DNA of 14,107 nucleotides from SHLQ01 sp964196045 (GTDB taxonomy: Bacteria; Actinomycetota; Acidimicrobiia; Acidimicrobiales; SHLQ01): assembly GCA_964196045.1 (NCBI GenBank), contig CAXMRH010000184.1, positions 1-14,107 of the forward strand, written 5' to 3'. The translations under genes and the position numbers were made by a program. Shown here piece by piece: positions 7,708 to 14,107 of this stretch (positions are counted from its first letter, which is position 1; each line of letters begins with the position of its first letter). The notes under the pieces are model-generated. The model saw only the letters and a list, made by a program, of their open reading frames with translations. It was not told the origin of the DNA and searched no databases.

Positions 7708-8943
7708 ATGGAAGATGTCGACATCTCTGGCGAAGCTCGGTCCTGGGTTGGTGACAACTGGGACCCGGATCTGACGGTCGGAGAATGGTGGCAGCGCCTT
7801 GCCGATGCCCGGTACAGTCACTCGACCCTTCAGGAGGCTGCCGGAGGCCGCGGGTACTCGAGGTCGGGAAATGCCGAAGTCCGACAGGCTCTTTCCGAGG
7901 CCGGTGCCTTAGGGCCGCCAACAGGTCTCGGCATGATGTTGGCCGCTCCAACGATCGCTGCACACGGAAGTCCCGAGCAGATCGACCGTCTGGTACCTCC
8001 GATCCTCAACGGTGGCGAGGCGTGGTGTCAGCTCTTCTCGGAACCGAACGCCGGCTCGGACTTGGCGAGCCTGCAAACGTCCGCAATTCGTGACGGGGAC
8101 GAATACGTGGTCAACGGGCAGAAGGTCTGGACGTCGGGCGGCATTATCGCCGACAGGGGCATGCTCATTGCTCGGACGGACATCTCACTTCCCAAGCACC
8201 GCGGTATCGGCTGGTTTGCATTCGATATGCACCAACCGGGTGTGGACGTGCGACCCCTCACCGAAATGACCGGGCGCGCGATCTTCAATGAGGTGTTTAT
8301 CGATGACGCTCGCGTGGCCGCGGGCGACCTGATCGGCGAGGATGGCAACGGCTGGCGCGTCGCGAACGACACGTTGACGTTCGAACGGATGAGCCTCGGG
8401 GCGAACCCGGTTCCTCTGGCGAGCTGCACTCCAGGGTCGATCGCGAACAATCTGGCGCGACGGGCCGGCGACATCATCAATCGTGGCCGTTCGGGCGAAG
8501 ACGGCGTGCCGCAGCCGAACCTGGCCCTCTGGCAACGGCTTGTCGATCTTGCTGCTGAGCGCGGGCTGAGTGAAGACCCGGTTCTGCGCGACCGTTTCGT
8601 ACGTTTCTACGAACTCGCAGAAGTTAATCGCCTGACGGCCCTACGCGGCCGGACCAAGGGAGCCAGCTCGGTGTCGCCCAACATCTCGAAGCTGATGATG
8701 AGCGAGCTATTCCGTTCAGCCAGCGAGCTAGGCGCTGTGGTGCTTGGGATGGACGCAACACTCTCGTCCGACTCCGGACTCGAGTCTCTGGTCCAAGAGC
8801 TGATTCTATTCTCACCCGGACCTGCCATCTACGGCGGGACCGATCAGGTGCAACGGAATATCATTGGTGAGCGTGGTCTCGGCCTTCCACGGGAGCCCGG
8901 CCCAGCCAAGGACACGCCGTTCAGCGAATTGCCGAAGAACTGA
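7708..8943 (+). CDS. Acyl-CoA dehydrogenase (FadE-like, FAD-dependent)
   Basis: Flavoenzyme of the acyl-CoA dehydrogenase superfamily, introducing the alpha,beta double bond into an acyl-CoA and passing electrons to ETF; the substrate cannot be told from sequence. The 411 residues show an N-terminal helical domain, a middle beta domain with QLFSEPNAGSDLAS and NGQKVWTSGG (FAD/substrate-binding motifs), and a C-terminal helical domain ending with YGGTDQVQRNIIGERGLGLP. The position of the usual catalytic Glu in that last motif (MCAD E376, YEGT) is Gly376 here. A Glu is present instead at E226 in TFERMSLG, the helix position used as base by isovaleryl-CoA and long-chain acyl-CoA dehydrogenases, so it is probably active. 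It is 11 bases after the RNase gene and converges with the minus-strand operon. It may form a heteromer, as several mycobacterial FadE proteins do. Confidence 0.9.
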   Translation: MEDVDISGEARSWVGDNWDPDLTVGEWWQRLADARYSHSTLQEAAGGRGYSRSGNAEVRQALSEAGALGPPTGLGMMLAAPTIAAHGSPEQIDRLVPPILNGGEAWCQLFSEPNAGSDLASLQTSAIRDGDEYVVNGQKVWTSGGIIADRGMLIARTDISLPKHRGIGWFAFDMHQPGVDVRPLTEMTGRAIFNEVFIDDARVAAGDLIGEDGNGWRVANDTLTFERMSLGANPVPLASCTPGSIANNLARRAGDIINRGRSGEDGVPQPNLALWQRLVDLAAERGLSEDPVLRDRFVRFYELAEVNRLTALRGRTKGASSVSPNISKLMMSELFRSASELGAVVLGMDATLSSDSGLESLVQELILFSPGPAIYGGTDQVQRNIIGERGLGLPREPGPAKDTPFSELPKN

Positions 8944-8960
8944 TTCGCTCCGCCCCTCAG

Positions 8961-8978
8961 CTGCGCTCGCCAGCGCGG
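8961..8978. terminator. Possible bidirectional hairpin between convergent genes
   Basis: The 50-base gap between the convergent genes ending at 8943 (+) and 8994 (-) contains CTGCGCT-CGCC-AGCGCGG, a seven-pair stem with one G-U wobble and a four-base loop. There is no T-run on either side, so it is not a classical intrinsic terminator, but the location between convergent stops fits a shared termination or 3'-end-stabilising element. Confidence 0.3.
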
Positions 8979-8993
8979 GTCTCGAGGACAGAA

Positions 8994-10460
8994 TCAGAGG
9001 AGGCGTGCATTCGGCGGTTGGCCCGGCGTGAGCTGCACCTCTCGACCAACGTGATCACTCGCCAGAAGCGCGTGGATTTCGTCCTGATCGTGCAGGTGCG
9101 CCCAGGTCCGAGAACCGACAGCGTCGAGCACCGACAGAATGGCTCGCAGAGGTGAACTGTCGCGGTCGTAAGTCACCGTGTATGCCTCGATCGTCCCAGA
9201 CTCCGGCGATGACGCCGCTGGCTCTCGTGGAGGTATCTGGTCGACCTCGCTCTGCGGTCGGTCGTTTCGGTAGGGCATCTCCGGAGCCACTCCGGAGAGT
9301 AGAAGCACGCTGTGCTTGGTGAAGTATCCGCCGTTGCCATAGAGGAACGCAGACTCCTCGGTTCCACGTAGAAGGGAAGTGGCGTGGGCCAAGGCCTGGG
9401 TGCAGTATCCGTTGTACGGGCCGCCAGCGAACGTCAAGCCACCGGTGATCGTGAACGGCCGATCGGAGCTGATGCCGAGCTCGTGTTGTGCTAGCTGCAC
9501 CGAAGAAGGGAAACACGAGTACAAATCGAGGTGTGTCACTTCATCGATTGACAATCCCGCGAGCGAGAATGCCCGCTCGCTTGACAATCGGAACGCCGGC
9601 GAACGGTCGAGATGTTGGCGCTCGCGAATGGCGAGTTGGTCGTAGGCGCCACTGCCAGCGAGCAGATAGACCATCTTGTCGTCCTGAATGCCAACGCTCC
9701 GTGCCGTGCCGTAGGAGCACATCACCAGGGCAGCGGCTTGGTCGACGTTGATGTTGCTCGTCAGGAGCTTCGAATAGGGCGCGGCGACCATGCGATTGTC
9801 CGGGCCAGGTGAGGCAATCCGATCTGCTGCGACGAAATCCGCGATCCATGCGTGCGGGTTCTTCGTCGCCACAGCACTACCTTCCGCCCACAACGAACTG
9901 ATGCGCGAGAGGTGCTCGGGTGGAGTCTCGCTGCGGCGATGGCGAAGCGAGGACTCGGCCATGGCATAAAAGTGAACGGGCTGGGAGACCTCGGCGTCTA
10001 TGTCGTTCTGATCGACGAGCTCGACATCAGCGCCGACCGTCAGATCGGGCGAGGTACTCTCCGTCTCGTCCCGGTAGGAAGACTTTCGTCCTTCCGCTTT
10101 GTCCTTGCGCCGAGTTCGCATTGTCTCGGCCCCACAAACGATTACGACATCGACCGCACCATCCATGATGTCCGTGGCCGTTTTGTTGACGAGGTCGTAG
10201 GTCGCGTTGCCCCCGAGCTGCGTGATCGCGGTGGTGGCTGACGGTAATCCGAGCTCGTGTGCAACCAGTCTGCCGGGATCTTTGTAGGGCCAGATCCCCT
10301 TGACCACGCGGACTGCATCGACGGCCGAGCGAAGAACCCCGTCCGTCTCGCGAAGCGCTGCTTTGGCAGCGGCAACCATCATTTCGATCGGTTCGGCGTC
10401 TGCCGTCCGTACAGCGAGCTCGTGCGCGCCGATCAGCACCGGCTGTCGTGGGTCGAGCAT
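8994..10460 (-). CDS. Thiolase-like protein type 1 (TLP1), likely not a classical thiolase
   Basis: Thiolase-fold protein, usually auto-named acetyl-CoA acetyltransferase. From the ATG at 10460 it has 488 residues (MLDPRQPVLIG, a typical family start); the frame continues upstream to a TTG at 10481, which is less likely. The two thiolase halves are followed by an extra C-terminal domain from about residue 420 (IEAYTVTYDRDSSPLRAIL), characteristic of the TLP1 group known in mycobacteria. The catalytic residues appear lost: the nucleophilic Cys loop reads QLGGNATY (Cys replaced by Gly83), the GHP motif reads AGGPYNGY (His replaced by Gly347), and the final CxGGG loop reads LYGNGGY. It may bind acyl-CoA without doing Claisen chemistry. 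It lies 66 bases downstream of the mutase gene and is probably the last gene of that operon. No clear ribosome binding site is seen. Confidence 0.85.
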   Translation of the reverse strand: MLDPRQPVLIGAHELAVRTADAEPIEMMVAAAKAALRETDGVLRSAVDAVRVVKGIWPYKDPGRLVAHELGLPSATTAITQLGGNATYDLVNKTATDIMDGAVDVVIVCGAETMRTRRKDKAEGRKSSYRDETESTSPDLTVGADVELVDQNDIDAEVSQPVHFYAMAESSLRHRRSETPPEHLSRISSLWAEGSAVATKNPHAWIADFVAADRIASPGPDNRMVAAPYSKLLTSNINVDQAAALVMCSYGTARSVGIQDDKMVYLLAGSGAYDQLAIRERQHLDRSPAFRLSSERAFSLAGLSIDEVTHLDLYSCFPSSVQLAQHELGISSDRPFTITGGLTFAGGPYNGYCTQALAHATSLLRGTEESAFLYGNGGYFTKHSVLLLSGVAPEMPYRNDRPQSEVDQIPPREPAASSPESGTIEAYTVTYDRDSSPLRAILSVLDAVGSRTWAHLHDQDEIHALLASDHVGREVQLTPGQPPNARLL

Positions 10461-10526
10461 GGTCACGCCAAAGTTTCGCAAACCTCGAACAGACCTGGGG
10501 AACCAGATTGACTCTCGGCTGGAGAT

Positions 10527-12653
<2,127 letters not shown>

Positions 12654-12701
12654 GCGTCTAGTTCTACCGCGCGGAGCTGAACGAACCGCAGATCGAGGCG
12701 G

Positions 12702-13547
12702 TTAGCCGACGTACCGCATGAGTCCTTCTTGGGTGGCCGAGGCCACGAGGGTGCCGTCCTCGGTGAAGAAGTGTCCCTGGTTGAAGCCGCGAGCGCCAGA
12801 TGCGGATGGTGAAATGGTCGAATAGAGCAGCCACTCGTCGGCTCGGAAGGGGCGATGAAACCAGATCGCATGATCGAGGCTCGCAGCCATGATGTGCTCG
12901 AAATCCTTTTTGTGCGCGCGAACAGCCGTTCCGAGCAGCGTCAAGTCGCTCAAATACGTGAGCATCAGCCGCTGTGTGATTGGATCGTCGGGCAACGAGC
13001 CGTTGGCTCGGATCCACATGTCCCGCTGAAGGATTCCGGGTTTCCAATCCTTCGGGTCCCCCAGATGCCTGAACTCGACGGGATCACCGGTCGGGGCCCA
13101 ATACGGAGGAAGGTAGTAACGCGGCGTGAGGCCGTAGTCGGCAGCAGAGGGGACGTCCATGGGCCCGGGAACGTCTGGTTTGTCCATCTGGTGGTCGAAC
13201 CCGTCCTCGACCTTGTGGAAGGACGCAGAGAGGTTGAAAATCGCCTCTCCCCGCTGCCGGGCGACCACTCGACGTGTGGCGAAACTGCGGCCATCACGAA
13301 TCCGATCAACGTCGTAGATGACGGGGATGTCGGGGTCTCCTGGGCGAAGGAAGTAGCTGTGCAACGAGTGCACGTGGATGTCCTCGATCGTGCCGTACGC
13401 AGCGGAGAGCGACTGCGCAGCGACGATGCCCCCAAAGAGACGTCCGCGCTCCCAATACGGTGGATGTCCCCGGTAGAGGTTGCGATCGATTTCTTCGAGC
13501 TCGAGACTCGCGACAATGGCGTCGACGTCTTGCTGGTCGGCTGACAT
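12702..13547 (-). CDS. tesB: Acyl-CoA thioesterase II (TesB family)
   Basis: Double-hotdog thioesterase hydrolysing acyl-CoA to free acid and CoA in the cytoplasm. The 281 residues from ATG 13547 (MSADQQDVDAIV) match the family length (E. coli TesB 286). N-terminal hotdog: GRLFGGIVAAQSL at about 35-47. C-terminal hotdog: SLDHAIWFHRPFRADEWLLY at 223-242 and ATQEGLMR near the end. The catalytic triad of E. coli TesB (Asp204, Thr228, Gln278) corresponds to D201 in YLSD, S223 (Ser in place of Thr) and Q273; the 223-to-273 spacing equals that of E. coli. The frame stays open upstream to 13685, but that extension is not family-like and would overlap the divergent oxidase gene. It is the first gene of the minus-strand tesB-mutB-TLP1 group and has a leaderless-type start. 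Confidence 0.93.
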   Translation of the reverse strand: MSADQQDVDAIVASLELEEIDRNLYRGHPPYWERGRLFGGIVAAQSLSAAYGTIEDIHVHSLHSYFLRPGDPDIPVIYDVDRIRDGRSFATRRVVARQRGEAIFNLSASFHKVEDGFDHQMDKPDVPGPMDVPSAADYGLTPRYYLPPYWAPTGDPVEFRHLGDPKDWKPGILQRDMWIRANGSLPDDPITQRLMLTYLSDLTLLGTAVRAHKKDFEHIMAASLDHAIWFHRPFRADEWLLYSTISPSASGARGFNQGHFFTEDGTLVASATQEGLMRYVG

Positions 13548-13553
13548 AGGCCG

Positions 13554-13559
13554 ATCGTA
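13554..13559 (-). promoter_or_regulatory. Likely -10 element for leaderless tesB transcript
   Basis: Read on the minus strand, TACGAT (fits TANNNT) is followed by exactly six bases and then the tesB ATG. That places the transcription start at or next to the ATG, as expected for a leaderless mRNA, which is common in Actinobacteria. No Shine-Dalgarno sequence is present. The -35 region holds only a weak CCGACT at 17 bases. The element lies inside the inverted repeat CCGAT-CGT-ATCGG (13551-13563), which could also be an operator. Confidence 0.42.
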
Positions 13560-13595
13560 TCGGGGTCGGGCTTCGCAGTCGGCAGCCTGGCCAGC

Positions 13596-13601
13596 TAGAA
13601 C
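13596..13601 (+). promoter_or_regulatory. Possible -10 element for leaderless oxidase transcript
   Basis: TAGAAC is followed by six bases and then ATG 13608, the same geometry as the divergent tesB start. The last base departs from TANNNT and the -35 region is poor, so this is less certain than the tesB element. No Shine-Dalgarno sequence precedes the ATG. Confidence 0.3.
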
Positions 13602-13607
13602 TCGCAC

Positions 13608-14107
13608 ATGACGAACGCGGACTACGACCTCATCGTCGTTGGTTTGGGCGCGATGGGTTCCGCCGTCGCGTATCACGCGACACAACTTGGGCTACGGGTG
13701 CTGGGGCTCGATCGATTTGATCCGCCGCACGACCTCGGGTCGACCAAGGCAGAGACCCGGATTACGCGGCTCGCCGTCGGAGAGGGCCCGCAGTACATGC
13801 CTTTCGTCCAGCGGTCGCACGAGTTGTGGAGGGAGCTCGAGGCTCGGGCCGGTGTGGAGTTGCTTCATGAGTGTGGCGGGTTCATCATCACCGAGCAGCA
13901 GCCAGTGGCCGGGCAGCGCTGGGAAGATTTCGTTGTCGAGACAGCACGCCGCGCTGCCGATGCACAAATCCCGTACGACGTGATGGAGCCTGAAGACGTG
14001 CGCGCTGCGTACCCCTGGCTCACCGTGCCGAATGCTCGCCGCGTCGGCTATGAACCCACGGCCGGACTGGTGATGGCGGAACGTTGTGTTTCGGTGCAGC
14101 TCGATCT
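13608..14107 (+). CDS. FAD-dependent amine oxidase, sarcosine oxidase/SolA-like (3' partial)
   Basis: N-terminal 166 residues of a DAO-superfamily flavoprotein, open to the window end; complete relatives have about 370-400 residues. The start MTNADYDLIVVGLGAMGSA contains the GxGxxG dinucleotide-binding motif, followed by the acidic residue of the second strand (LGLDRF). GSTKAETRITRLAVGEG (44-60) corresponds to the GSHHGDTRIIR segment of monomeric sarcosine oxidase: the two Arg (R49 and R52 there) are kept as R51 and R54, but the active-site His45 is Lys47 here. Family members oxidise secondary or N-methyl amines (sarcosine, N-methyltryptophan, pipecolate), releasing H2O2. The flavin-attaching Cys and O2-activating Lys lie beyond the window, so the substrate is undetermined. 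It is divergent from tesB with a 60-base gap. Confidence 0.88.
   Translation, partial: MTNADYDLIVVGLGAMGSAVAYHATQLGLRVLGLDRFDPPHDLGSTKAETRITRLAVGEGPQYMPFVQRSHELWRELEARAGVELLHECGGFIITEQQPVAGQRWEDFVVETARRAADAQIPYDVMEPEDVRAAYPWLTVPNARRVGYEPTAGLVMAERCVSVQLD

Noticed and set aside
10461..10481. A TTG start at 10481 (or GTG at 10466) for the thiolase-like gene
   Set aside because: MLDPRQPVLIG from ATG 10460 matches the usual start of the family; the upstream residues add nothing conserved. Not excluded, since no ribosome binding site decides it.
12855..13544. A 229-codon plus-strand open frame opposite tesB
   Set aside because: The opposite strand encodes TesB with a complete catalytic triad; this frame has no recognisable motif.
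13548..13685. An upstream extension of tesB to 13685
   Set aside because: The additional 46 residues are not TesB-like and would overlap the divergent oxidase gene; the ATG at 13547 gives the normal family length and a leaderless -10 element.

Overview
The window suggests an actinobacterium, most likely class Acidimicrobiia (Ilumatobacter-like). This is inference: the DNA is GC-rich, the rod-shape cluster runs mreB-mreC-mreD-mrdA-rodA as a tight operon, an RNase E/G gene with a long Arg/Gly-rich N-terminus follows it, and the lipid/propionate genes (FadE-like acyl-CoA dehydrogenase, TLP1-type thiolase-like protein, single-chain methylmalonyl-CoA mutase, TesB) are of actinobacterial style. No rRNA, tRNA, CRISPR array, insertion sequence or phage gene was seen.

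Layout. (1) Bases 1-5691, + strand: elongasome operon. It starts inside mreB (5' end outside the window), then mreC, mreD, mrdA (PBP2) and rodA. The genes touch or overlap (ATGA overlaps at mreC/mreD and mrdA/rodA) and encode the actin-like scaffold, its membrane partners, the transpeptidase and the SEDS glycosyltransferase of lateral wall growth. (2) Bases 5692-5953: a 262-base non-coding gap with a weak promoter candidate and several inverted repeats, probably the RNase E/G leader. (3) Bases 5954-8943, + strand: an RNase E/G gene and, 11 bases later, an acyl-CoA dehydrogenase whose ribosome binding site overlaps the RNase stop codon. (4) Bases 8994-13547, - strand, read right to left: a TesB thioesterase, a methylmalonyl-CoA mutase and a thiolase-like protein that lacks the thiolase catalytic residues, probably one acyl-CoA metabolism operon. 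A small hairpin lies in the 50-base convergent gap with the + strand genes. (5) Bases 13548-13607: a 60-base divergent promoter region where both flanking genes appear to start leaderless. (6) Bases 13608-14107, + strand: the N-terminal part of an FAD-dependent sarcosine-oxidase-family enzyme that runs off the window.

The two halves do different jobs. The left half is conserved housekeeping (cell shape and RNA decay); the mre-to-RNase E/G neighbourhood is an old association. The right half is catabolic: acyl-CoA oxidation, CoA-ester hydrolysis, succinyl-CoA/methylmalonyl-CoA interconversion and amine oxidation. I found no clear new defence or mobile system. The observations most worth following are an RNase E/G that ends right after its zinc-link, a catalytically stripped thiolase-like protein encoded next to the mutase, an acyl-CoA dehydrogenase with a relocated catalytic base, and the paired leaderless starts.
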